Below are positions 32,697-41,715 of a DNA stretch of 49,175 bases, piece after piece (positions within the stretch are counted from its first letter, which is position 1; the number at the start of each line of letters is the position of its first letter). The DNA comes from an uncultured Ruminococcus sp. Lineage in GTDB: Bacteria; Bacillota; Clostridia; Oscillospirales; Ruminococcaceae. Location: NCBI GenBank assembly GCA_937907215.1, contig CALESG010000114.1, forward strand, positions 1-49,175, in the 5' to 3' direction. The position numbers and the translations under genes are program-made. The notes below the pieces were generated by a model. The model was not told the DNA's origin, searched no databases, and saw nothing but the letters and a program-made list of their open reading frames with translations.

Positions 32697-35159
32697 ATGA
32701 AAAAAATAGGTAAACGTCTTGGTGCAATTTTGATCAGTGCAGCTATGCTTGCCGGAATGACTGTTTCTGCATCAAGTATGTTCACAACGAGCATTACAGC
32801 AGATGCAGCAGGAAACGAGTTTAGAGTTGGAAGAACATTTGAGATACCTGTTTTAGACTCAAAGGGTGAAGTTACAAATAAAGACGATGTTTCTTACAGA
32901 GATGATGTAAAGAAGCTGGCAACAAGTGGAATCAAGACACTTCAATTTAATATGTCTGCTGACACGGATATTGCACAGTTTGCATATTACATGGGTATTT
33001 CTACAGATGCAGATCCATGGTGGGAGAATATTACCAAGACAGGTCAAACTTGTAGACCATATGCCTCTAAATTTTCAATTGTACTTGATCTTAGCGGCGT
33101 AAATATTGGTTATGATGATACTCATGGTGAAAAGGCATTTGAATTCCAGAACTGCTATACACAGGATATAAACGGCAAGCAGGTAAAAATCACACTGGAT
33201 TCTATTACAGTAAACGGTACAACAGATACAAGTATGGGTGAAGCACCTGAAACCGGTTCAGAAAACACGGGCGGAGCAGGCTATAAGACAGGCAACAATC
33301 CAAGCGGTAATTATACATTTAATAACAATGGTGACGGCACTGCTACAATAACAGCTACTCTTACAAAGAAGATAGATGATATTGCAGATTTTTATTCTGA
33401 AAAGTATGGTGCACCTGTTATACTTACTCCAAGCCCGGATGGCGAAGATTATAGTGAAGATGCTTATGCCACAGTATCTCCTAACGGCGGCGTTATAAAG
33501 AAGTCAGAAGAGGAGATTCGTAAGGAAGGTCTGCCACTCAACAGCCACAAGTTCTCTTATGCAGACTTTGGTATTTTTGAAGGCGAGTCTGAATCAACAG
33601 AGATCAATATTGAATCTCTTAGTGTTGCAATGAGGGCACCTAAGGGTACAAATGTTACACGTGTAATGTATGGCGGCGGTCTGAATGTTGAAGGTCACTC
33701 AGTGGCAGATACAGAGTGGACTAAGAATCAGGCTGGACTTAAAGCCGATAAGAATTCCGGTTATTGGTACAATGACCTTGGTGTAGAAGCTTATAAGGAA
33801 ACAATGGACGGCATTGACGCTTACAATAAGGCTAATGGAACTGATATTAAATTTGGCGTTAATGTAGGCGGAGGTCAGAATCTTGTAGATCAGAACTTTG
33901 GCGATTATGTAAATGTAACATGGGATGTTCCAAAGGAAGTAGTTCCTTATACAACTGTCAAAGATGCTGATACTATTTCAATTCAGCTTTGGTATGGTGA
34001 AATTGAAGCAGAGAAATACACTCCTCTTGAATCACTTGAGCTTGAGAGCGCAGCTCTTACTTATACACAGTCCATCACATTCCCTTATCAGTCTAATGCA
34101 AAGAAGACATATAGTGGAAAAACTCTTTCTTCAACAGGTACAGAGTTTAAATATTCAGATTTTGATATTAACTACGATATTACCTGTGATGTATATGCAA
34201 TTCTCTTTACATTAAAGTCTGCAAGTCCTGTAGATACAATCGTTATGGGTGCCGGTACTTCTGTACGTGACAATTGCGGTGGAGCAACATCTACAAATTG
34301 GTTCCAAGCAGACGCTTGTCCGACCGAAGCAGAAGGCAAACCTATAAGCCTTGTAAGTGCAGATGCAAGCAAGAGTGAATATACATTCATGTGGATAATG
34401 CCTGGCAATATTGCAAAAGGTCTTGTAGTTGATAAAGACGGAAAGTATTCAGGCAATGGCATAAACTATGTAAGTACAGAACAGCCTACAGACAACTTCA
34501 AGCTTGCACTTTATTATGCCGGCAAGGAAGGCAAGGAAGTTTCTAATGTATCTGTTAAGGATGTAACACTTTATTATACAACAGATGATAGAAACAATCT
34601 GGCTAAGAAAGATATGTTTGAATCAGATCTCGTTGTTCAGCCGGGTAAGCTTATAATGACTGTTGGCGAAGAAATCGCTCTTAAGTCTAATATAAAGGAT
34701 TCTACATTTACTAGTGGAAATAAGAGCATTGCAACAGTTGATGAAAACGGCAATGTTGTAGCAAAGAGCGAAGGTACGACCGTTATTACTGTAAAGACTC
34801 CTCAGGGTCAGACAAAAGAAATCGAAGTAATTGTTAATGCAGCAATGACTACTGCAACCACCACAACAACTACAACAACTACAACAACGACTACAACCAC
34901 CACTACAACAACTGCATTTGATCCTACATTAAATGCTTTGTATGGTGATACAAATCTTGACAAGTGCATTTCTTTGATCGACCTTGTATATCTTAATAAG
35001 CATCTGGCGGGTATCCTTGATTTCAATCCTCAGCAGATGGAAAATGGAAATGTATTTTATGATAAAGTTCTAGATTCCAGAGATTCCAATTTACTTATGA
35101 TGTTTATGGTAGAAGTTGCCGACAAGCTTGGTCCCGGAGCAGAGCTGCCAACTGTTTAA
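32697..35159 (+). CDS. Large secreted modular protein with degenerate dockerin
   Basis: An 820-residue secreted protein. After a signal peptide (about 1-37) come three beta-rich modules: about 40-185, about 284-460 (starting KFSYADFGIF) and about 483-637 (starting EFKYSDFDIN). The last two share a plan (Y-DF-I start, an MYGGG/MGAG strand, a W-x-P stretch, an LWYG/LYYAG strand, ending ALTYT or TLYYT), so one was probably duplicated. They resemble the carbohydrate-binding-like modules of ruminococcal cellulosome proteins (DUF5620-type), but I cannot confirm this. A BIG2 Ig-like domain (about 649-716), a Thr-only linker (717-740) and a dockerin-like end (747-820) follow. Dockerin loop 1 is DTNLDKCISLID; loop 2 (DKVLDSRDSN) is degenerate. 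AAAGGAAG precedes the ATG. Confidence 0.82.
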   Translation: MKKIGKRLGAILISAAMLAGMTVSASSMFTTSITADAAGNEFRVGRTFEIPVLDSKGEVTNKDDVSYRDDVKKLATSGIKTLQFNMSADTDIAQFAYYMGISTDADPWWENITKTGQTCRPYASKFSIVLDLSGVNIGYDDTHGEKAFEFQNCYTQDINGKQVKITLDSITVNGTTDTSMGEAPETGSENTGGAGYKTGNNPSGNYTFNNNGDGTATITATLTKKIDDIADFYSEKYGAPVILTPSPDGEDYSEDAYATVSPNGGVIKKSEEEIRKEGLPLNSHKFSYADFGIFEGESESTEINIESLSVAMRAPKGTNVTRVMYGGGLNVEGHSVADTEWTKNQAGLKADKNSGYWYNDLGVEAYKETMDGIDAYNKANGTDIKFGVNVGGGQNLVDQNFGDYVNVTWDVPKEVVPYTTVKDADTISIQLWYGEIEAEKYTPLESLELESAALTYTQSITFPYQSNAKKTYSGKTLSSTGTEFKYSDFDINYDITCDVYAILFTLKSASPVDTIVMGAGTSVRDNCGGATSTNWFQADACPTEAEGKPISLVSADASKSEYTFMWIMPGNIAKGLVVDKDGKYSGNGINYVSTEQPTDNFKLALYYAGKEGKEVSNVSVKDVTLYYTTDDRNNLAKKDMFESDLVVQPGKLIMTVGEEIALKSNIKDSTFTSGNKSIATVDENGNVVAKSEGTTVITVKTPQGQTKEIEVIVNAAMTTATTTTTTTTTTTTTTTTTTTAFDPTLNALYGDTNLDKCISLIDLVYLNKHLAGILDFNPQQMENGNVFYDKVLDSRDSNLLMMFMVEVADKLGPGAELPTV

Positions 35160-35207
35160 TAAAAATAAGTAATATAAAAATATGATCAGATAGCTTAATC
35201 ATTAAAA

Positions 35208-35250
35208 TAAAATCTGCCGCAAATGTAAAAAGTTTGCGGCAGATTTTTTG
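35208..35250. terminator. Terminator between convergent genes
   Basis: AAAATCTGCCGCAAA pairs perfectly with TTTGCGGCAGATTTT around a 9-nt loop; usable by the dockerin gene (plus) and sigE (minus). Confidence 0.92.
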
Positions 35251-35254
35251 CTTT

Positions 35255-35965
35255 TTAGAACGCTTCCAGTCTGGTTTTGAGTTTGCGTATTATCTTTTTT
35301 TCTAATCGTGATATATATGATTGAGAAATGCCTATTGCTTCTGCTACCTCTTTTTGTGTACGTTCATGACCGTCTATAAATCCGAATCGCATCTCCATAA
35401 TCTCACGTTCACGTTTATCAAGTCCGGATACAGCCTGCCTTAACATATCACGTTCGGCTTCTGATTCAATATTTCGGCTGACTATATCATCATCTGTTCC
35501 AAGAATATCTGATAAAAGCAGTTCATTTCCATCCCAATCTATATTCAAAGGTTCATCAATGGAGATTTCGCTTTTATGCTGAGATGTCTTTCTAAGAAAC
35601 ATAAGAATTTCGTTTTCAATGCATCGTGACGCATATGTTGCGAGCTTTATTTTCTTTTCAGGACAAAATGTATTTACTGCCTTTATAAGTCCTATGCTGC
35701 CTATTGAAACAAGATCTTCCATGCCGATACCGGTCGATTCAAATTTCTTTGCAATATAAACAACGAGTCGGAGGTTATGCACGATAAGCGTATCACGTGC
35801 TTTAGGGTCACCTTGCGACAGCTGCATAAAGACTTCGGTTTCTTCTGTTCCGGTAAGAGGCGGCGGCAAGGTATCAGTGCCATGTATGTAGTGAACACCG
35901 CATTTTGGCATTAAACTCTGCAAGAGTTTTTTGATATATTCTTTTAACGAAATAAGTTTGCCCAT
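35255..35965 (-). CDS. sigE: Sporulation sigma factor SigE
   Basis: Sigma-E directs the mother-cell programme after asymmetric division in spore-formers. The 236-residue protein has an N-terminal pro-sequence-like stretch (about 1-30, basic and amphipathic, to be removed by SpoIIGA), region 2 (RDTLIVHNLRLVVYIAKKF, GMEDLVSIGSIGLIKAV), region 3 and region 4 with a helix-turn-helix (TQKEVAEAIGISQSYISRLEKK). It sits 12 bp after spoIIGA on the same strand, the classic spoIIG operon. sigG, often next, is absent: a terminator follows at once. Confidence 0.94.
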   Translation of the reverse strand: MGKLISLKEYIKKLLQSLMPKCGVHYIHGTDTLPPPLTGTEETEVFMQLSQGDPKARDTLIVHNLRLVVYIAKKFESTGIGMEDLVSIGSIGLIKAVNTFCPEKKIKLATYASRCIENEILMFLRKTSQHKSEISIDEPLNIDWDGNELLLSDILGTDDDIVSRNIESEAERDMLRQAVSGLDKREREIMEMRFGFIDGHERTQKEVAEAIGISQSYISRLEKKIIRKLKTRLEAF

Positions 35966-35977
35966 AGGATTCTCCTT

Positions 35978-36796
35978 TCACAGTGTATGAAGCAGGTTCG
36001 GACTGAAAATAGCGGAATTTTGCTTTTCGGCAATGCCAATAAGTACATCTGTACTCATTGTTTTTCCACAGCTTATGCTTTTTATAATGACTTCATCGGG
36101 ACGAAATACGGGTAAAAGTCCGCTGCCTGATACGGTAGCATATGGCAGCAGCCTGTATCCGGGAAGTTTTTCCGGATGGTTTATATTCGGAATAGACGAA
36201 AGTGCTTCTTTTCCAAAAATTATAACGGCTTTTCCGGTAAAGCAATCTATAAGATTGTTTCCCGTATCGGCAAGACCGGTTTGCTTTGCAGTGTGAGTGC
36301 CTAAACGTACAATAATTTCATAGCTTTCATCAGAATGAAAAAATCTAAGTCTTATCCATGAAAATATCTTTAATAAAAAATAAGCGGCAGCAGTGCATAA
36401 AATCAGTGATGTAAGTGAAAAATGTAGGTATATGCAGCTGCCACTCCATATCAGAAGATCTGCATCTGAAAACGAACACAGAGCCAACATGAAACCTGCA
36501 AATGCAAAACTTGTGCATAAAAAGACCGAAAGACATCTTAAAAACTGTCTTATCGGAGTTATTCCAAATGCTGTACCAACTGGGATTACAGCAGTGAGCA
36601 GTTTGATTATAAGAGAGATAAAAAGCGGCATCTGAGGTAGGAAGATTGTTAACGAGGTAAGACTTCCTATGGAAGCCGCTATAAAGCATCGCAGAGTTGA
36701 CAGCCTTATATGAGCGAGTTTTGCACTGCCACGCAGCAGCAGCCAGTTTACGTAAAGATTCAGGATAAGCAGTACGTCAATATAGATGGTATGCAT
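35978..36796 (-). CDS. spoIIGA: Sigma-E processing peptidase SpoIIGA
   Basis: Membrane aspartic protease that cleaves pro-sigma-E at the forespore septum. The 272-residue protein has five N-terminal hydrophobic helices (about 1-150) and a C-terminal soluble domain with the catalytic Asp 177 in GLADTGNNL, followed by GKAVIIF and the LPYATVSGSGLLPVF segment typical of the family. ATG 36796 is used because AGGCGG lies 8 nt upstream; the in-frame GTG at 36805 overlaps it. It directly precedes sigE, as in Bacillus and Clostridium. Confidence 0.93.
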   Translation of the reverse strand: MHTIYIDVLLILNLYVNWLLLRGSAKLAHIRLSTLRCFIAASIGSLTSLTIFLPQMPLFISLIIKLLTAVIPVGTAFGITPIRQFLRCLSVFLCTSFAFAGFMLALCSFSDADLLIWSGSCIYLHFSLTSLILCTAAAYFLLKIFSWIRLRFFHSDESYEIIVRLGTHTAKQTGLADTGNNLIDCFTGKAVIIFGKEALSSIPNINHPEKLPGYRLLPYATVSGSGLLPVFRPDEVIIKSISCGKTMSTDVLIGIAEKQNSAIFSPNLLHTL

Positions 36797-36904
36797 AAGA
36801 ATCACCGCCTGTTATTTATTATAGCAAAGCCGATGTGAGAATTTTGTCAAAAGGACAATGCTGTATTAGAACAAGTTCTTACAAACAGAGAGGAGAATAT
36901 TTTT

Positions 36905-39466
36905 ATGAATGAGTTATCTGATATTATAAGAAGTATGCGTTTGGCACAAAGAGAATTTGCGTCATTTTCGCAGAAAAAGGTCGATGAAATTTTTAAGGCA
37001 GCAGCCATGGCAGCCAACAAGATGCGTATCTCACTTGCTGAAATGGCAGTAGAAGAAACAAATATGGGTGTTGTTGAAGATAAGGTTATAAAAAATCATT
37101 ATGCTGCTGAATATATTTATAATGCCTATAAAAATACAAAGACCTGCGGAGTTGTTGAAAGAGATGAGTCGTTTGGAACGATTAAAATAGCAGAACCTGT
37201 AGGTATTGTTGCTGCTGTTATTCCAACAACAAACCCAACTTCAACAGTTATTTTTAAAGTTCTGCTTTGCCTTAAAACACGCAATGCCGTTATAATCTCA
37301 CCGCATCCACGTGCGAAGAAATGCGTTATGGAAACGATGAAAATAATTAGAGAAGCAGCGGAATCAGCAGGTGCACCAAAGGGCATTATTGAGTGCATAG
37401 AAGAGCCGACTATTGAACTTACAAATGAGCTTATGAAAAGTGTGGATCTTATTTTAGCAACTGGAGGACCGGGAATGGTTAAGGCGGCTTATTCAAGCGG
37501 CAAGCCTGCTCTTGGTGTAGGTTCAGGAAATGTACCGGCAATTATAGATGAATCAGCTGATATAAAATCCGCCGTAAGCTCAATAGTACATTCAAAGACG
37601 TTTGATAATGGTCTTATATGTGCCTCTGAACAATCCATTCTTGTGCCGGAGAGTATTTTTGGAGAAGTAAAATCTGAACTCATGCTTTGCGGTTGTCATA
37701 TACTATCAGATGAAAATGCGGAAGCTGTAAGGAAAATCATTCTGAAAGATGGTGTATTAAATAGTGCAATTGTAGGGCAGTCCGCTGAAAAAATAGCAGA
37801 TATGGCAGGAGTTACTGTACCTCCGGATACAAAGGTGCTTATTGGAATTGTTACAGATGCAAGTTCAAAAGAACCTTTTGCACATGAAAAGCTCTCACCT
37901 GTACTTGCACTTTATAAGACAAAGGATTTTGAGGATTCTTTATGCAAGGCTGAAAGACTTATAGAAGACGGTGGCTATGGTCATACGGCATCAATATTTT
38001 TGGACACATCAAAGGCGGCAGACAAACTGGCAGCATTTGCAGTACGAATGAAAGCCTGCCGTCTTGTTGTAAATTCTCCATCATCTCAGGGAGGAATTGG
38101 AGATTTGTATAATTTCAATCTCTCACCTTCATTAACGCTTGGCTGCGGTTCATGGGGTGGAAATTCTATATCAGAGAATGTTGGAGTAAAACACCTTTTA
38201 AATATAAAAACAATGGCAGAAAGAAGGGAAAATATGCTGTGGCTTCGTATTCCTGAAAAAGTTTATTTCAAAAAAGGATGTCTGCCTGTAGCTTTAAGAG
38301 AGCTTAAAGAAGAATACCAAGTAGATAGAGTATTTGTTGTAACAGATTCATTTCTTTTTAAATCGGGAAGAATAGATGTTGTAACAGATCGTCTTCATGC
38401 TATGGGAATATCTTATAAAGTTTATTCAGATGTTGAACCGGACCCATCACTTTCAAGTGTAAGAGCAGGTGCTAAATCGATGGAGAATTTTTCTCCTGAT
38501 GCTATTATTGCATTCGGTGGCGGTTCTGCAATGGACGCTGCTAAGATCATGTGGACACTCTATGAGCATCCTGACATTGATTTTATGAATATGGCAATGC
38601 GTTTTTCTGATATAAAAAAGCGTATTTATAGTTTTCCTAAAATGGGCGAAAAGTCTATATTCATAGCAATTCCAACATCTTCCGGCACTGGTTCAGAGGT
38701 GACACCGTTTGCAGTAATAACAGATGAGGAAAGCGGCATAAAATATCCGCTTGCTGATTATGCACTTATGCCGACAATGGCGGTTGTTGATACTGATATG
38801 ATGATGAGTCAGCCAAAATCGCTTACAGCTGCTTCGGGAATAGATGCACTTACTCATGCACTTGAAGCATATGCCTCTGTTATGGCGAGTGATTATACAG
38901 ACGGAATGGCACTTTTAGCCATAAAGAATATATTTGAGTATCTGCCTGTATGCTATGAAGACGGCAGCAATGCCGTTGCACGTGAAAAAATGGCAAATGC
39001 AGCAACGATGGCAGGAATTGCTTTTGCAAATGCATTTTTAGGATTATGTCATTCAATGGCACATAAACTTGGAGCATTTCATCATTTACCGCATGGCGTT
39101 GCCAATGCACTGCTTATAACAGAAGTTATGAAATTCAATATATCAAAAGCACCAAGAAAGATGGCAACATTTTCGCAATATGCCTATCCTCATGCACTTG
39201 AGAGATATGCCGAGTGTGCAAGATTTATCGGCATAGAAGGCAGCAGTGACGAAGAATTGTTTGATGGTCTTATTAAAAAGATAGAGGAACTTAGAGCAAA
39301 TATTGGTATTTATGATAATATAAGAGCATATGGTATTAAAGAAGAAGATTTTATGGCAAGTTTGGATGCTATGACTAAACAAGCTTTTGATGACCAATGT
39401 ACCGGTGCTAATCCAAGGTATCCTCTTATGAATGAAATAAAAGAACTATATTTAAGAATTATTTAA
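36905..39466 (+). CDS. adhE: Bifunctional aldehyde-alcohol dehydrogenase AdhE
   Basis: AdhE converts acetyl-CoA to acetaldehyde and then to ethanol, recycling two NADH, and assembles into spirosome filaments. The 853-residue protein has an N-terminal CoA-acylating aldehyde dehydrogenase (about 1-420; catalytic Cys 239 in NGLICASEQ, and GVGSGNVPA) and a C-terminal iron alcohol dehydrogenase (about 450-853) with GGGSAMDAAK, the iron ligands in DALTHALEAY, LCHSMAHKLGAFHHLPHG. Length is close to the family norm (860-890). A TTGTC-AAAAG-GACAA inverted repeat at 36844-36858 lies in the promoter region and could bind a redox regulator, but it is not a clear Rex site. A terminator follows. Confidence 0.97.
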   Translation: MNELSDIIRSMRLAQREFASFSQKKVDEIFKAAAMAANKMRISLAEMAVEETNMGVVEDKVIKNHYAAEYIYNAYKNTKTCGVVERDESFGTIKIAEPVGIVAAVIPTTNPTSTVIFKVLLCLKTRNAVIISPHPRAKKCVMETMKIIREAAESAGAPKGIIECIEEPTIELTNELMKSVDLILATGGPGMVKAAYSSGKPALGVGSGNVPAIIDESADIKSAVSSIVHSKTFDNGLICASEQSILVPESIFGEVKSELMLCGCHILSDENAEAVRKIILKDGVLNSAIVGQSAEKIADMAGVTVPPDTKVLIGIVTDASSKEPFAHEKLSPVLALYKTKDFEDSLCKAERLIEDGGYGHTASIFLDTSKAADKLAAFAVRMKACRLVVNSPSSQGGIGDLYNFNLSPSLTLGCGSWGGNSISENVGVKHLLNIKTMAERRENMLWLRIPEKVYFKKGCLPVALRELKEEYQVDRVFVVTDSFLFKSGRIDVVTDRLHAMGISYKVYSDVEPDPSLSSVRAGAKSMENFSPDAIIAFGGGSAMDAAKIMWTLYEHPDIDFMNMAMRFSDIKKRIYSFPKMGEKSIFIAIPTSSGTGSEVTPFAVITDEESGIKYPLADYALMPTMAVVDTDMMMSQPKSLTAASGIDALTHALEAYASVMASDYTDGMALLAIKNIFEYLPVCYEDGSNAVAREKMANAATMAGIAFANAFLGLCHSMAHKLGAFHHLPHGVANALLITEVMKFNISKAPRKMATFSQYAYPHALERYAECARFIGIEGSSDEELFDGLIKKIEELRANIGIYDNIRAYGIKEEDFMASLDAMTKQAFDDQCTGANPRYPLMNEIKELYLRII

Positions 39467-39477
39467 AATAAATTTAT

Positions 39478-39517
39478 AAATAACGCAGAGCTTTAGCGGC
39501 TTTGCGTTATTTTTCGT
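39478..39517 (+). terminator. Terminator after adhE
   Basis: AATAACGCAGAGC pairs with GCTTTGCGTTATT around a short loop, then TTTTCG. Confidence 0.85.
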
Positions 39518-39594
39518 GTAGATTCAAAATAAATATAATTGCCTTTTTAGTATTTGCTATAAGATATTGTAAGAAAAAACCATAATCTGCCAAC

Positions 39595-39623
39595 TTGACA
39601 TATAACCGCTAAAATGGTACAAT
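39595..39623 (+). promoter_or_regulatory. Promoter of the thyX gene cluster
   Basis: Consensus TTGACA (39595-39600) and TACAAT (39618-39623), 17-bp spacer, about 30 bp before thyX. It probably drives thyX through the U32 gene. Confidence 0.88.
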
Positions 39624-39654
39624 AAAGAAAGTAATTTAGAATGGAGGACTTTAT

Positions 39655-40431
39655 GTGAACGTAACTCTGATAACTTATACACCAATGCCTGAAAAGGTTG
39701 TAGCTGCTGCCGCAAAACTTTGTTATTCTGACAGTAAAGCTTCTGAACTTATGGAAAATATGTCTGATGAAAAGGCACAGCAGTTTGTAGATATGCTTGC
39801 AGGCTTTGGACATGAAAGTCCTGTTGAACACGTGACATTTACTTTTGGCATAGACGGTGTTTCACGTTCATTTTTGGCACAGATAACACGTCATAGAATT
39901 GCGTCATTTTCTGTTCAAAGTCAGCGATATGTTAAACAAAATAATTTTGAATTTATAGTTCCTCCGGCTATTGCAGCAGATCTTGAACTTGCTGAAATAT
40001 ATAAAAAGTCGATGGACAATGCTATAAATACATATAATATACTTGCAGATAGTTTGCAGCAGAAATATATTCCAATGTTTTTGGAACAGGGACTCAGCGA
40101 AAAGGCAGCATATTCAAAGGCTGAAAAAATGGCTATTGAAGATGCAAGATATGTTCTTCCAAATGCCGGTGAAACCAAAATGGTCGTTACTATGAATGTA
40201 AGAAGTCTTAGAAATTTCTTCCGTCTGCGTTGCTGCAATAGAGCTCAGTGGGAGATTCGAGCTGTCGCTGATGAAATGCTCAAACTTTGCTGCGAAGCTG
40301 CACCGGCACTTTTCAAGAATGCTGGACCATCATGCTGTGCTGGAGCATGTACAGAAGGAAAAATGACCTGTGGCAAGTCAAGCGAAGTTCGTGAAAAGTA
40401 CAAGGCGATGAGAGGTAATTACAATGGGTAA
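39655..40431 (+). CDS. thyX: Flavin-dependent thymidylate synthase ThyX
   Basis: ThyX makes dTMP from dUMP using methylene-tetrahydrofolate, FAD and NADPH, replacing ThyA. The 258-residue protein has the ThyX motif RHRIASFSVQSQR at residues 79-91 and the C-terminal NVRSLRNFFRLRC segment with substrate-binding Arg residues. Start is GTG at 39655, with GGAGG 7 nt upstream; it overlaps an out-of-frame ATGTGA, a start-stop pair of only one codon. The end overlaps tmk by 8 bp, coupling dTMP synthesis to its phosphorylation. Confidence 0.96.
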   Translation: MNVTLITYTPMPEKVVAAAAKLCYSDSKASELMENMSDEKAQQFVDMLAGFGHESPVEHVTFTFGIDGVSRSFLAQITRHRIASFSVQSQRYVKQNNFEFIVPPAIAADLELAEIYKKSMDNAINTYNILADSLQQKYIPMFLEQGLSEKAAYSKAEKMAIEDARYVLPNAGETKMVVTMNVRSLRNFFRLRCCNRAQWEIRAVADEMLKLCCEAAPALFKNAGPSCCAGACTEGKMTCGKSSEVREKYKAMRGNYNG

Positions 40432-41089
40432 ACTTATTGTGCTTGACGGAATAGACGGCTGCGGAAAAACAACGCAGTTTGGTCTTTTATATGAAAAGCT
40501 CAAAGCAATGAATATGCCATTGCAGGCAGTAAGCTTTCCGGAATACGACAAACCATCTGCCGCACTTGTAAAAATGTATCTTGGCGGTGAATTTTCAGGT
40601 GTTCCGGGCGGTGTGAATTCATATGCAGCATCAAGTTTTTATGCAGTTGACCGATTTGCAAGCTATAAATTATATTGGGAAAGATCCTATAAAAGCGGCA
40701 GTATTATTTTAGCAAGCAGATATACTACATCCAATGCAATTCATCAAATGGGAAAGCTTCCACGTGAGCAGTGGGACGATTATCTTTTTTGGCTTGAAGA
40801 TTATGAATACGGCAAACTTGGACTTCCAAAGCCGGATCTTGTGATATTTCTTAGTCTTCCGCTTTCTGCGTCACAAAAGCTGCTTATGAATCGTTATGAT
40901 GGTGACGACAGTAAAAAGGACATACATGAATCCGATCTTGAATATTTGCATCAGTGCATTTTAAGTGCTGAATATGCTGCTGAAAAAATGGGATGGAAAG
41001 TTATAGATTGCTTTAAAGACGGCAAAATCAGAGATATTGAAGACATAAACAGCGAGCTTCTTAAGATAGTTAAAGAAGTTTTGGATTAG
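40424..41089 (+). CDS. tmk: Thymidylate kinase
   Basis: Phosphorylates dTMP to dTDP. The 221-residue protein has the P-loop LDGIDGCGKTT at the N-terminus, an AVDRFASY segment matching the conserved DR motif, ASRYTTSNAIHQ, and the LID region around NRYDGDDSKKD. This family-variant is the longer, clostridial type, with a single P-loop and slightly unusual DRY region, but the identity is clear. It starts inside thyX (8-bp overlap), with AGAGG as ribosome site. Substrate supply by thyX immediately upstream supports the call. Confidence 0.93.
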   Translation: MGKLIVLDGIDGCGKTTQFGLLYEKLKAMNMPLQAVSFPEYDKPSAALVKMYLGGEFSGVPGGVNSYAASSFYAVDRFASYKLYWERSYKSGSIILASRYTTSNAIHQMGKLPREQWDDYLFWLEDYEYGKLGLPKPDLVIFLSLPLSASQKLLMNRYDGDDSKKDIHESDLEYLHQCILSAEYAAEKMGWKVIDCFKDGKIRDIEDINSELLKIVKEVLD

Positions 41090-41124
41090 AGTTATTTTAA
41101 TTTAAGTTAAAGGAGATCATTATT

Positions 41125-41682
41125 ATGGTATATGTATTTCTTGCAGATGGCTTTGAAGAAACAGAAGCAATCGCACCTATTGATATGCTTCGCCGTGCAG
41201 GTAAAGAAGTTACTACAGTTGGCGTTACCGGCAAGACAGTTACAAGTTCCCATGGCATTTCGGTTATAGCAGATATGACCGAGGATGAATTTACCGATGA
41301 CAGTACAAATACAGACGATATTGAAATGATAATTCTTCCTGGCGGTATGCCTGGTACTTTGAATGAAGAAGCATCACTTGTAGTACAGGTCGCTATTGAT
41401 TATTGTGCAGAGAATAATATCCCGATCGGTGCTATCTGTGCTGCTCCGTCAATTCTTGGACACAAGGGACTTTTAAACGGCAAAAATGCCATTTGTTACA
41501 GTGGATTTGAAAAAGAACTTCATGGTGCTGTTATTGCAAAGGACAAAGGCGTTGTAACAGACGGCAATATAATTACCGCAAGAGGTGCAGGAGTTGCGAT
41601 CGAATTTGGTCTGGAGCTTGTAAAAGTTCTTTGCGGCATTGATGTTAGAGATAAGATAAAAGAATCAATCCTCATGGATTGA
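41125..41682 (+). CDS. DJ-1/PfpI family protein
   Basis: A 185-residue protein of the DJ-1/ThiJ group. It has the acidic FEETEAIAPID near residue 10-20 (Glu that polarises the reactive Cys), ILPGGMPG near 70, and the nucleophile elbow GAICAAPSILG with reactive Cys 105. Close relatives are called deglycases, chaperones or stress proteins; the true activity is disputed. AAGGAG lies 10 nt before the ATG. It follows tmk by 35 bp and is probably cotranscribed. Confidence 0.92.
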   Translation: MVYVFLADGFEETEAIAPIDMLRRAGKEVTTVGVTGKTVTSSHGISVIADMTEDEFTDDSTNTDDIEMIILPGGMPGTLNEEASLVVQVAIDYCAENNIPIGAICAAPSILGHKGLLNGKNAICYSGFEKELHGAVIAKDKGVVTDGNIITARGAGVAIEFGLELVKVLCGIDVRDKIKESILMD

Positions 41683-41715
41683 CATAGACTTAATATAAGA
41701 TTTAATATAAATAGT

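Noticed and set aside
34808..35026. Minus-strand Val-rich ORF
   Set aside because: Antisense shadow of the Thr linker and dockerin of the large modular protein.
36844..36858. Rex operator upstream of adhE
   Set aside because: TTGTC-AAAAG-GACAA is an inverted repeat but does not match the Rex consensus TTGTTA-N4-TAACAA well enough.
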